NCBI GenBank assembly: GCA_035771175.1
Contig: CM069596.1
Span: forward strand, 12,667,001 to 12,731,000
DNA: 64,000 nt
Source of the DNA: Paratinospora sagittata
Lineage: Eukaryota > Streptophyta > Magnoliopsida > Ranunculales > Menispermaceae
Direction: 5' to 3'
This document shows positions 24,093-35,617 of the stretch, piece after piece. The translations under genes were made by a program, and so were the position numbers. How positions within the stretch are numbered: position 1 is the first letter of the stretch; every line of letters starts with the position of its first letter. The notes under the pieces were generated by a model that saw only the letters and a list, made by a program, of their open reading frames with translations, made no database searches and had not been told where the DNA came from.

Positions 24093-24739
24093 TAGGGGTG
24101 TTCATCAACCCGATCAACCCGATCAACCTGATCGAACCAAACCTTTTGCATTGGTTTGGGTTGGATTAGATTGGTTATTTGGGTTGGGTTGGGTTTTAAA
24201 ATGTCCAACCCGATCAATTTGGGTTGGGTCATGGGTTGAGCCCATAAAAAACCGAATAACCCGACCCAAACCGAACGTAAAACCCTAGACCTTTTTCGAA
24301 AGATATAATAGTTTATATTGCTCAACTATTATGAATTGATCATTTATTATTTGCATGCTTCCCAAACTGGTTGATTGTGTGTTAAAAATCTTGAAGTATT
24401 GTTAAATTATTATGATTATCCCTTTGCTTTTCTGTGTTAAAATTCTTGAAGAATTCTTGTTTTCTAATTGATTTTCTTATTGATTAATATTCTGTAAATT
24501 TGCTTTCTTGGTATAGGATTTGCTTAAACTTTTTCTTTTTCTTTTATGTTGATGAAGTGTCTCAAAAACTTTTGGTTTTTTTTTTTTTTGCTAAACAAGC
24601 TGTATTTTTTTTGTTAGCAAATAAGAATTTTGGCTATGTCCAACCCGATGAACCGACCTAACCCAAACCGAACCCGAACTGTTTGCGTTGGGTTAGATTT
24701 GGCCCTAACCCAACCCAACCCAACCCATGTACACCCCTA
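24093..24739. mobile_element. hAT-type MITE with 8-bp TSD, inside S3
   Basis: 647 bp flanked by identical CTACTGAC (24085-24092 and 24740-24747). Ends TAGGGGTGTTCAT and ATGTACACCCCTA are imperfect terminal inverted repeats. The 8-bp TSD and the short GGGGTGT-type TIR indicate hAT. Subterminal regions are rich in AACCCGA/GGGTTGGG repeats in inverted orientation. No transposase; non-autonomous. Confidence 0.9.
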
Positions 24740-25038
24740 CTACTGACAAAGTAAGCGTTTTGATAGATATTGACTTTTCACCCTTAAACAATATCAGCAT
24801 CCTAACTTACCAAGTCCAGGAGGGCGCTGCTGAGACATTAGCATCCTGATCGAATACTTAAAGACTAATTTTGTAAAATAATTTTGTCTTTCAAGACTTA
24901 GTCAAATCAGCTGGAAATTCGATCAAATTAAATACTAAAATGATTAAGATATTAAATCTTTTAAGAAAGCTTCTCAAACACATCGATCAAAACATGCAAA
25001 TATGTTAAACTTGTTGAGAGTTATTTGATCGAAAGTTT

Positions 25039-27801
25039 TGTTTGTCCACCCAAGAGGGAGGTGAATTGGTTGAGATGATCAATTTTAAATTTCTTTTCTA
25101 ATAACTTAGTGATATACATGAGTGTATTGGAATTGAACGCATAAATACAACTTAGACAAAAATGCAAACGTGAGACACACAAGATTTATAGTGGTTCGGC
25201 CAAGCCTACGTCCACTACCTAATCTCCCGATTTGAATTTTCTCAATCCACTAACTGATTCTCTTACGGGCGAGAACCAAACCGTTACAACTACCCTTTTA
25301 TAGGTTAAGGGCAAACCTATCCTTTCATGGGCTAAGGATGAATCGTTTCCCTTTTTTCGGGATTAGGAAAAACCCATGTTTCTTTTACGAGATAAGGAAG
25401 AACCGTTTCTCTTTTATAGGTTAAGAGATAACCTATCCTTTTATAGGTTAAGGACGCACCTATCCTTTTACGAGATTAGGGTGAACCGGTTTCCTACTTA
25501 CAGGTGAGGATGAACCTTTTTCTCTTTTACAGGTTTAGAGATAACCTTAACATGATTTCAATCCTAAAATCATTAAGTGAACTACATTCACTTGTCCTGG
25601 TTGTTTCAATCCAGAAACACAACCACATTACAACACAATAATGTTGGTTCTAACAAAGTAGAATGCTTTACAATTAAGCTCAGCACATAGCATTACAAAG
25701 ATATGAAATATGAATACGTAATGCTAAGAGGAAATATACTTACAGTCCTTTACCTTTCAATATTCGGTATTGCTCAAGTGCAGTTTCAAAAAACATGAAT
25801 GATGTGATATGAAAATCAGTGCTTCTTTGAAAATAATATAATACCAATAAAACATTGACGTATAAAATGAAGGACTCGTGTAAATCATGGACACGAGCAG
25901 TTTTCAAAAAGATATAGAATATAAGTTAGAAAACTTCTAGTTCAGTATTCAATAGTTGACTCAATTACGGATATAGTTCGATACAATACTTAAGATATGA
26001 AATCAAGTACAACTATATATCTCGAACTATTTCTGATTGATATCAAGTATAGATCAGTGCTGAGAATATGAGTAGATACCAGATCAAATAGATTTTCAAA
26101 GATGAAATATAATTGAAGCTCAATATGAAAATCTTTTGAATACGTAAAGGTAGCAGTGAAAAATACTTTGAAAGTTTAGATATTTGAAAAACATTTTGAC
26201 ACAGACTAACTTTCAAAAAATGTTGGCACAATAAAAATTATCGGCGAGTTGTTTGGTCCTAAGTGTTAGTATTTATAGACTTAGTAGGACAACTGTTAGA
26301 CATTTGAAGTTCAAATAATATGAACGTTTACACACAACGGCTAGAATGTTATATGAAAATAGCAACTGTAATTTGCACTAACATCTTGGTTCTTTTCAGA
26401 TTACATGAAAAAGGAAAGTTTTAGAAAAACTTAATTCATGCATCAAAGAAAATCTATGATAAATCTGAAAAGGACTTTGTGCAAAGATCCATTTTGAAAA
26501 AGTAGACTTATATAGTGTACTTATTAGAACAGTGACGGTTATTGAATTAGCATCCTAATTCCACAATCAGTGTCCCGACGCATAATATCAACTTTGTCAT
26601 TTTGTTCCTTGAGGGTGCTCATTACGTATAAGCGTCCTGCTGAACAATGAAGTGGGGGCACTATTGAAACGTGAGCGTCTTAACGTTCTTTGACACTTAA
26701 ACGACTTAACCCTGAGGACACTAATGCATAGTTAGCTTCCCGCTTTGTTTTAAAACATTTAAGTGCATGAGGGCGCTACTTTCCAAGTAAGCGTCCTACC
26801 AGTTAAAACATAAAACACAATACGAGGGCGCTACAACACTATAAGCGTCCTACCACATATTTAAAAATATTTGAACAAAAATACAAAGTGCGCTGAAGGA
26901 CAATCAATGTCCTAAAAGTTATTAAGTTGATTCCCAAACGTGAGGACCCTCCTATCCAGGTAGCGCCCTGATAGATTGTTCAACTTATAACTATCAGCGT
27001 CCTTAAAGATAAATTTTTTGAATAACTTTAGAAATCTTTCAGTAAGCTGATGCTGAGTCAGCGTTCTGACAACTTCAGAGGTTGAGTAAAGGAGGTAGCT
27101 ACTTACAAGTAAGCGCCCTGATTAATTAGTTTAATTCAACCTTGAATGTTATCAGCGTCTTGACTTAACAAGTTTAGGAGAGCGCTGCTGAGACATTAGC
27201 GTCCTGAAAGACTCTTGAAAAACTATTTTGACTTGCAATTAAAAATATGATAAAAGCGAATAAAAACTCGGTAAATTTCAAATTAAATAAAAAAAATTAA
27301 ATCATTTGAAATACCGTAAAACGTATGATCAAAACACGCAAGTATGCAAGTGGTTTGTGCATGGTTTTGGAAAACATTTGAGCAATGTCGATTAGAAAAA
27401 GATATACCTTAAATACAATGTATTTTCCATTTTCTCATAATCTTTAAATCCAACTCTTTATTATGAGATCTTCAATGTTGACAACTCGCTAGAGTTGAAT
27501 GTCTTGAACGTTGATCGAAAGATGAAGACTTGAAGCTTGATCAAATCGTTCATGAAGTGTGATCTTGAAATCATGATATGATCGTTGAGGTCCTTTTGAT
27601 TGAAATGATCTTGAACGTCTGATATGACCTTTGAGTTCCTTGATCGAATCGTTCCTTGGCTTTTTTCTTTTCTTGAGGTGCTGGAATGAGATCTTGATTA
27701 AGGCTCATTAGCACCAAAAGTACTTTGTTTGTGATTATCAAAATATACTTCATCACAGTATATTTAGGGATGTGCTAATTGATGAACCACTTGGATTAAC
27801 A
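25039..27801 (-). repeat. S4: solo copia LTR, minus, inside S3
   Basis: 2763 bp, flanked by AGTTT on both sides (25034-25038, 27802-27806). In its own sense it starts TGTTAATCCAAGTGGTTCATC and ends TGGGTGGACAAACA. Same subfamily as S8. TATAAATA lies at 26270-26277 (minus). Palindromes (GAGGGCGCT/AGCGTCCT on plus) cluster at about 26600-27200, upstream of TATA in its sense. Hairpin-like units with TCCTT/AAGGA and CTCTT/AAGAG arms are at 25290-25540, downstream. Confidence 0.92.
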
Positions 27802-28051
27802 AGTTTTACATCCTAAGTACTTGAAAACTCGAGACTTTGATTTTTTGATGTTCAATAGACTTGTAAGCTTTGTTCTTTGATCTTGGTTCTTGATAGTTCT
27901 AAAACACTTAACAAGATCATTAGATACATAAACATGAGTAGTTTGGAATTATCAAAACATTCTCATCATGGGTTTCCCTGAGATAACGCGCCCTCATTGA
28001 ATGAACTTAAAAACCAGCAATTGCATGTCAGGACGCTAATAGTGCATTAGT

Positions 28052-29761
28052 TGTTAAACACCCAAGAGGGGGGTAAATTGGTTGTGATAACCATTTTTTA
28101 TCTTTTCTAATTTCTTATGAGATTCCTTGACTTAATTGGGTTCAATACATAAATAAATCTAATGAGCATAAAGTAAAATACACTAGCATTTATAGTGGTT
28201 CGGCCGCGCCTACATCCACTACCTAATCTCCCGATTAGGATTTCCAAACTTCACTAATGAATCCTCTTACGGGTGGGGACCAAACCATTACAAATGCTCT
28301 TTTACAGGTTCAAGGCAAACCTATCCTTTTCGGAGCTATGGATGAATCGCATATCCTTTTCACAGGCTAAGGAAGAATTATATATCTTTTTTTCGGGCTA
28401 GGGAAGAACTCATGTTCCTTTTGGGGGATAAGGAAGAACTACATGATCCTTTTCAAGAGAAAGGATGAAACTAGCCTTGATTCCAACATTGGAATCATAA
28501 GTGATATTAAACCACTTTACTTGGTTTGTTTCAAATGATGAAACAATCCAAAAGACTAAAAACAATGAATATGATGTTTGTTCTAAGGGATTAAAACAAT
28601 TACAATGAAGCTCATAAATTCAAATACAAGATATGAAAATTTTAGCTCAAGGTGAAAACAGACCTTATAATGATTTATAACTTTCTTGCAACCATATTTT
28701 CTCAAGAGAATGATTTTGAAGATGCTTTGAATGATGCACAATGAAAAAGCTTGAAATCCAATCTTTAAATCAACTTCTCTAAGTTCTAGGTTTTTGAAAT
28801 GAGAAAAATGATTTGATCTTGAAAAACACTCCATAGATTCACATGGTTGTCTCTCTTGTGTTTAGAATGGCCTAACTACATGTATTTATAGATTAGAAAT
28901 AAGTTATAGCTGTTAGACACAAGAATATAGCCTTCGGGGATGAAAAAATCAAGTTTTGGACTGTTGGAATACGCCCAGAAAAAATTGCAGATAGTTTGCA
29001 TTAGCTTGCTGATGCTCTACGCAGGTTAGCTTGCTGATGCACTGCCCAGAAATTTTCAAATTGCATTAGCTCCCTCACACTGAATTAGTTTATTTGTGCA
29101 TACTTTGTATGTGAAAACTTGGATTAACATGATTTTTCAAAATTCTAAACACATGGGCTTATTTGGGCATCAAAGTATGATTGAAATTTATTTAGTTTGA
29201 TGATTAAAATACTTTGAAATCAACAATTAAACAATCAAACAAGATTTTGATGAAAATCAAAACAATTTTGATGAAAATCAAAACAATTTTGATTATTCTG
29301 AAAAACTTTGTAGAAATGTCATTTTAACTAAAACTAATGCAAATATAATTCAAAATAGTTTAAGAACATAAATCAAACATTTTTGAATACTTGAAAATCA
29401 TTTTTAAAGAAAACTTAATGAATGAGTGGATTTTAACAAAACTATGCAAATGTGAAGTATGAATGCATGATTTTAGGAAAGATTGAGCAATAGGAAATGC
29501 AAGACAGTTACATCCTAATTCTACACACATAAAGACTTTCAACCTTTTTGTCTTCATTCTTTCAAGTTGTCCAAGCTTTATGTATGATTGTTGCTTTGCT
29601 TGAGAGACTTCTTGAACTTAAAGACTTAGATTTTGTATTGACTCATCTTTGATTTAGGTGTTGAAATATACTAGATAGAAACATTAGCACCATTTGTTAT
29701 ATTGTTTGTTAGCATCAAAACACCTAGGAGAAAACTAAGTGCAAAACCACTTAGGCGAACA
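28052..29761 (-). repeat. S5: solo copia LTR, minus, inside S2
   Basis: 1710 bp. Left flank TTAGT (28047-28051) and right flank TTAGC (29762-29766) form a one-mismatch TSD; removing S5 rejoins an S2 palindrome unit (CATTAG with CGCCCTC). In its own sense it starts TGTTCGCCTAAGTGG and ends TTGGGTGTTTAACA. It is related to the remnant at 18596-20060. Hairpin-like units with CCTT/AAGG arms lie at about 28300-28470. Confidence 0.87.
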
Positions 29762-30347
29762 TTAGCGCCCTCATCTGAAAAACTAAAGTTTCTGGTATTA
29801 AGCTCGTCAGGATGCTAACAAAGCATTAGCGCCCTCCCAGAGCATGTCAGTAAAAATCAAATTTTTAGAACAATTTATTTCAGGATGCTGACACTCTATC
29901 AGGACACTAATGGAACACTATCAAAAAAATGAAAGAGAAATTGTCACCTGACCACTGACATTTCAGTTACATGATCAGTGGATTTCTGACTATTTCTATT
30001 CTTATGCAAACTTAATTCAACATGAACACTTTCGCAAAAATTGATCTTACCATTTTTATGAAAGATTAAAATCGTTTTGACTCAATGTTTCAAATTCGAA
30101 GGAAAGAACTTTTGATCTGAGCAAAAACATTTTGAATGTTAGTCGATCTTTCAATTTCAAATTCTGTTAGTTTGTAAAATTTAATTTTCTTTGACATTTT
30201 TTTTTTCATCGAGTGCTTATCTTATACATCTTATCTTTGAAAAACTTAGTGAAAGAAAAAAAACATTTTTACTCGACCTTTTCAGATGATTCAAACTTAT
30301 ATTTTTCACTGCTGAAAGAAGTGTTTATCGATTGAAAGGTTCATAGG

Positions 30348-33060
30348 TGTCACGACCCACGATCTGTGGCGTCATGACCGGCATGGAACCCCGGGTACTC
30401 AACATCCCGTCAGCCTTCTAACAACACACCATAATCCCAATATACAACATCAAACACATGGACATAAATAGATCATCAATATAAATTACATTCCCAAAAT
30501 GACAACCATCAAATTTTTTCCAAGTCCACAAAGTCCAAAATATATAAAAATCATACTTAACCATAAAATACAACCCATCTGTGTGTTAAGTATAAACATT
30601 ATGTGTTATATAGTACAATTTATCAAAATGCAGAATAGTACTAAGACACCTACATCAGAGAAATACAAGAAAATGCTCCGTAGCTAAGCCTTTCCCTTCC
30701 CCTTCCTATGCAAACTTGAAATGATAAAAATGAGGAGTGAGCTACAACAAGCTCAGTGAATGTTTTCTACAAGTGGCAACATATATATGCATTTAGGTAA
30801 AACATTACAAGATCATTAAAAACTATTTAAACAACATGGATATAAACAAGATTACATACATGCCAAATATAATACATCATGTCATAAACAAGACAATGCA
30901 TATTGCTTTCTAAACATGCACATGCAATCATAAACACCTCCTGAGCAAGGGCGATCAAAGGCCTGGGTTCGCGATACTCAGCGCCCTATCCGACCAAACA
31001 ATACTCGTATTCTAATAGGATTCCTGGGGTTGTGTAGCTAATAAGATCATCCCATCAAGACAAATACCATGTCTAGGCGATCCTATCTACACAAGCCCTA
31101 AAATCCTCTGCAAGGTCCACAACTAAGGATCACCGCTAGACTTATGAGATTTTTTGAAGAAAATCCAAACTAGAGATCCAACCCAAATTGCTAACCCGAC
31201 TGAATTATGCTCAAATACATTTTATGAATCGTTAAATCATGCATACTACAATAGATAAGCATTTCAAACATTTTATACTACAATGGCACATATAGTAATC
31301 ATAAGTAAAGAAACACTCACAACTCGATTGGCTAGACTTAGCCAATCCAAATCCAACCAAAGAAAGTACAAGGATGCTACAAATCACTCCTATGCACCTC
31401 AACCTCCAATTGGCTTATTTGGGTCACTTAGATCATTCAAAATGCCTGCATATGACATGATTTATACATTACTAAAAGTCAGTCCAAAAGTGTGCCAAAC
31501 AACCATGTTTAAACCCAATTCCATAGCCAATTAAGATTCTAAAATGGTTGCACTCATGAGCTAATCCATATTGCTCAATTCAACTATTTAATATCTAATT
31601 AAACTATATTTAACCCAATTGAATGCAATAGGTTGATCCTCATGATCCAACCATCATAATACAAGACATTCAATCATAATTAGGGTTAATTAGACTATAT
31701 CCCATGCCAATTTCATCCATTGACTTAGTCTAGGTCAAAATCCCCAAATTCATGGCAAATTCTCAAATTTCATGGCCTAGACTAAAATTACACTACACTT
31801 AGGTTTTCTACCATTCAAAATCAGTAAATTGGACTACTAAACATCCACATTTACCCATCTAGTCAACATAGATTTCATGCAACTTGAATGGAAAACCCGA
31901 AGTCAAAAATCTAGGTTTAGGTCAAATATACATAACCCCTCTAATTTCTTGTTAGGAATTGGGGGTTTTACCATTAATGGGTTCCCAACACCCTCTAGAT
32001 ACACATATCTAGCATGCAAGACCTAATTCCAAAATGTGTTCTTTCACCACCCCCTTAAAATTAGGGATTCATGAGTGGTAAACACACCTTAGGTGTTGTT
32101 CTAGGTTAGGGAAGGCCATTAATATCATAAACAAGCTTATAAAGGCATAAACATGCAAACCCTAGGTTAAGAACCCTACAAATCCGGGATTCATAGCAAA
32201 CCCTAGGTCAAAAGAAAGCTTGAATGCACAAATGAAAGAGATAGAAGGAAGAAAATGAGAAAGAATGAGATACCTTGGAGGATTTTTGGGCAAGAGTGCA
32301 TCGAAACCCTAGTCTTCCCTTTCTTTTCTCCTGTCCCCGTATTTTCCTCTTCTTCAAGTTCTCTTCCTTCTTTTGAAAGTGAAAAATGAGCAAAAACACG
32401 TCCTAATGGCTTTTATAGAAGGTAAGTTGCAAAATTTGGGCCCACACTTAAAAAAACACACTTAAATAAAAGGACAAGTTTTTCTCCTGCAATTAGTTGC
32501 ATTTAGATAATAAATTCCTCGCAAACTACTTGGCAATATAACATCTTAACCGTTACAAATATTATGGTAAACGTTACCAATCTTCTGGTAAAATTTCAGC
32601 TCAATCCAACTGTGGGATTATGAGATCCAATCGTTTGATCAAAACTGCGCAAGAAAATTCGTAAATCTGAGAAACAATGTTTGGAGTTTTATACCTCACA
32701 GTAGACAACTATGATCAAGATCTTCACCGTTCATAATGAAGATCTTTCAGAGAAGAATAGGTTGACAAAATTTTAGCTCAATCGGACCACAGATCAAGGA
32801 GAACAACCCATTGATGTAATCTTTGGACAGAAATTTCTTCCTCCATGGAGCAAGCTCCACTGATCCAAAACACCATTTTCGACATGTTTCGACGCCGAAC
32901 GGGTCTCCAATCATTTCGAAGCTTTACGCACACATTAAAAAACTTAAAAGCATGCAAAGTCACTCGAACCAACACGCGCCGAACATCAAATACGTATACA
33001 CATACGTATATAGGTACTCTATGGGTCAAAATGACGTCATCTTAAGGTACGGGCGTTACA
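30348..33060 (-). repeat. GS1: solo gypsy LTR, minus, inside S2
   Basis: 2713 bp between identical ATAGG 5-mers (30343-30347, 33061-33065). In its own sense it starts TGTAACGCCCGTACC and ends TCGTGGGTCGTGACA. Related to GYP5 at the right end of the window. It has the TGAGCT/AGCTCA palindrome (about 30748-30765) and a micro reading frame ending KGKGKA-stop (30684-30719). No coding domains, so a solo LTR. Confidence 0.92.
30684..30719 (-). other. LTR micro reading frame in GS1
   Basis: In sense orientation the frame TCA AGT TTG CAT AGG is followed by codons for K-G-K-G-K-A and TAG (30684-30686). Compared with GYP5 (63838-63873), the Lys and Gly codons differ at third positions while the peptide is kept. 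Confidence 0.5.
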
Positions 33061-33967
33061 ATAGGATTCAGTGAACTTAATTGTATATCATTTATCTGAA
33101 TCAAGTTGTAATTGCAATTGTGAAAGTTGCAGAATATTATCCTTATAAGTTAGGAAGCTAGTGGTTTTCTCACACTTGTGAAGTTGAGAGTATAGGTCGT
33201 CTTGCATCTGTGAAGCCAAGAGTGTAGGTAGTCTCACACCTGTGAAGTTTAGAGTATAGGTAGTCTTGCACCTATGAAGTCAAGAGTGTAGGTAGATCTC
33301 AAGCCTGTAAGTTGAGTGTAATGGTGGTTCTCATGCCCGTGAAATTGAGAAAGTGTAACGATTTGGTCTTCACCCGTAAGAAGATCCATTAGTGAGGTTA
33401 AAAATCCTGACTGAGGAGGTTAGGTAGTGGATGTAGGCATATCGCTGAACCACTATAAATCATTTGTGTAATCTGTTTATTTTCTGCACTGTCTATTTGC
33501 CATTTCACTGCAAGCTTTTCATAAAGTTTTTAACTAACTATAGCGTCCAATTCACCCCCTTCTTGGACATTCCTAAGCCAACAATAATGCCACACCAGGA
33601 CAAAACCTGAGGCCTTGTTCAGCCTCTACCTAATACACAACAATACCTAAACAAATATAATCATCATGTATATGACAAAGTATAACAGAACCATGAAATT
33701 TACTCCAAAATCCAACTATATAGATCAAGTCATCCTATACATCCACACATGGTTCAACAGATATATAATCACATGTGTAAACAAGTATCTAATATCTAAA
33801 TACAAGTCATATACCTGTACCATATACACAACTCATCTATGTGATATGTATATACAATATTACAGTAGAATAGTTATTTACATAACCAAATTGAAGAAAA
33901 TAATCAAAATAACCCAAGTCCCATATGCTCACATGTAGCCAAAAAGAGAAACGCTGCAGTCAATGAT

Positions 33968-34000
33968 TTAGGCCTTGCCCTTCTCTTTCGGATTTGAACC
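33968..34000 (-). other. LTR micro reading frame in GYP2 LTR
   Basis: In sense orientation a pyrimidine tract ending TTTTCTCAG is followed by a frame encoding GSNPKEKGKA and TAA (33968-33970). Matches the frames in GYP1, GYP4, GYP5 and GS1 LTRs. Confidence 0.5.
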
Positions 34001-35617
34001 TGAGAAAATAGGGGAAAGGGATGAGCTTCAACTAGCTCAGTGAAATATTCTCATAATTATAACTATAGATGCCTTTATAAAATCAAGAATGCCATATAAG
34101 AACCATTTACAAATACAAGTGCATCAATTAAAGTTAACATACATGAATCAAACTAAATCATGTAAATCATAATTAAGTTTTTCCATAAAACATGCAAACG
34201 CCTCAATTGAGGTCAAATCCAGATATTTCTGCCTCTACTTTCCTCTATTTCACGCTATAGGGAATGACCGTAACTATCTATTACCAATATGTATCTCAAT
34301 GTCTTGAAATAAACATAATTCATACATCTTGATCAAATTCAAGTCTACACACACATATATATATAAAACCCAATTAAAATCCCAAACTTCTTTCATCCAA
34401 TTCTCAACTCACATCCCCATTAATACAACTCCAAACACCTCAAAACCACCAAGAAATGGATTAAAAGAAATAAATACACTTCCAATAGTCTAGGGTAAAT
34501 AAAAACCCACATGCATGTTCAATTCTCAAATTACAACATTACTTCTTATATTTCCATGGAATTCATCATCAAAACATGTAAAACTACTCCCAATCATGGA
34601 AATCCAACTCAAAATCACATGGTTAGGGTTTCCAAATATCAATACTCTAACTCAAAACCCCAATTTCAACACATGCATGACACCCAAAATACATTCTCAA
34701 GCTAAAATTTACCAAGAGAAGCAAAAAGATGAAGAATTTGGGCAATAATCCATATCGAGGAAGTAAAATGCACAAACCAAAGCCAAAACCCCCAAATTCC
34801 TCTTTTCTTATTCTCTCTCTTTCTCAACTGAATTTGGCGCAAATGAATGAGAAATGAGGTGAGTTTCCTTTTATACCTTTGCAGGGCCCACCATTTTGTG
34901 TTTAAAAAAAAACTGCCCAGACATAAGAAGTTTGCATCTTGAGGGAGCGCACTTTTCTCCCGTTCTTGAGAAAACACACTCTCGGTCTGTACTTAGAGGA
35001 ACACGCTGCTCACTGCAGAAGCACACTTCTCTGAGCCCTGTTGAAAATCTTGCTTTCGGCTAAAGCAAAGAGCGCGCTTCTCCATTCAAGGAACGCGCTT
35101 CTCCTAGAATTTTAATACTTTAACATTTCTTACTTCAACCCATACACTTTTACAACATATTAAACAAGGAAATACACTCATATACGAATAAAATACGTAT
35201 AAAATACACATCAAATACATACACAAACATCTAGAGTCGGGTAATTTATGTCATCATGACGTCATGTGAGAATTTGGGTTGTTACATTCTCCCCATCTTA
35301 GGAAATTTTGTCCTCAAAATTTAAGTTAAAGGTAAATCTTACCTCAAATCCAGAAACATCTCCCGCATATGGTTTTCCCGCTCTTAGGTTTCCTCTTTAT
35401 TATCATGGAACTGTCATTTGACTCGAACTAAAGGAATTTCCTTTTTCCCGAGCTTTTGAACTTTTCGAGCCAAAATCTGAATTGGTTGTTCCTCATGAGT
35501 AACATCCTCCCCAACTTGCAATTGTGATCAAGCAAGTGTGTGGAGTCTGGATAATACTTCCTCAGCATCGATACGTGGAATATGTCATGAAGTGTCACAC
35601 CTCGTTCTGTCACCAAC

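Larger units (their letters stand above)
22887..27988 (-). repeat. S3: solo copia LTR, minus, inside S2
   Basis: Pieces 22887-25038 and 27807-27988. In its own sense it starts CGTTATCTCAGGG (canonical TG apparently mutated) and ends CCTAGGCCAACA. Same subfamily as S2, S6 and S9. It contains a hAT-type MITE (24093-24739) and S4. The end hairpin has TGTCTAA/TTAGACA arms (22901-22926), a compensated variant of GTCCAA/TTGGAC. I find no clean TSD (ATCCT versus CGCCC). Confidence 0.8.
22303..33583 (+). repeat. S2: solo copia LTR with perfect TSD, hosting nested insertions
   Basis: Starts TGTTATCTCAAGAG (22303), ends CTAAGCCAACA (33583), with ATAAT at both 22298-22302 and 33584-33588. Its own sequence is about 1.75 kb in four pieces: 22303-22886, 27989-28051, 29767-30347 and 33066-33583. 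S3, S5 and GS1 occupy the gaps. The last piece has seven loop-conserved hairpins (about 33172-33390), the TAGTGG/CCACTA element and the GTCCAA/TTGGAC end hairpin (33545-33568). Confidence 0.9.
22262..35286 (-). repeat. GYP2 3' LTR, split by S2
   Basis: In element sense it starts TGTAACAACCC (35286 leftward) and ends at 22262 in GGGTGACGTCACGAC-type sequence (as read on the plus strand). Net length is about 1.74 kb after removing 22303-33583 and one TSD copy. It carries the TGAGCT/AGCTC-type palindrome near 34022, a micro reading frame (33968-34000) and short palindromes of GAGAAGCGC type (34930-35105). Confidence 0.8.

Noticed and set aside
24052..24325. Frames of 77-78 codons on both strands
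   Set aside because: They span the MITE subterminal repeats and its boundary; no family resemblance.
24620..24740. CCCTAACCC/AACCCAACCC run as telomere-like repeat
   Set aside because: Not a TTTAGGG array; it is the subterminal part of a MITE with TSD.
22882..27993. TSD for S3
   Set aside because: ATCCT and CGCCC do not match; I keep S3 on homology and termini only.
30499..34748. Several 60-90 codon frames in GS1 and GYP2 LTRs
   Set aside because: AT-rich LTR sequence, no motifs, opposite strands overlap.
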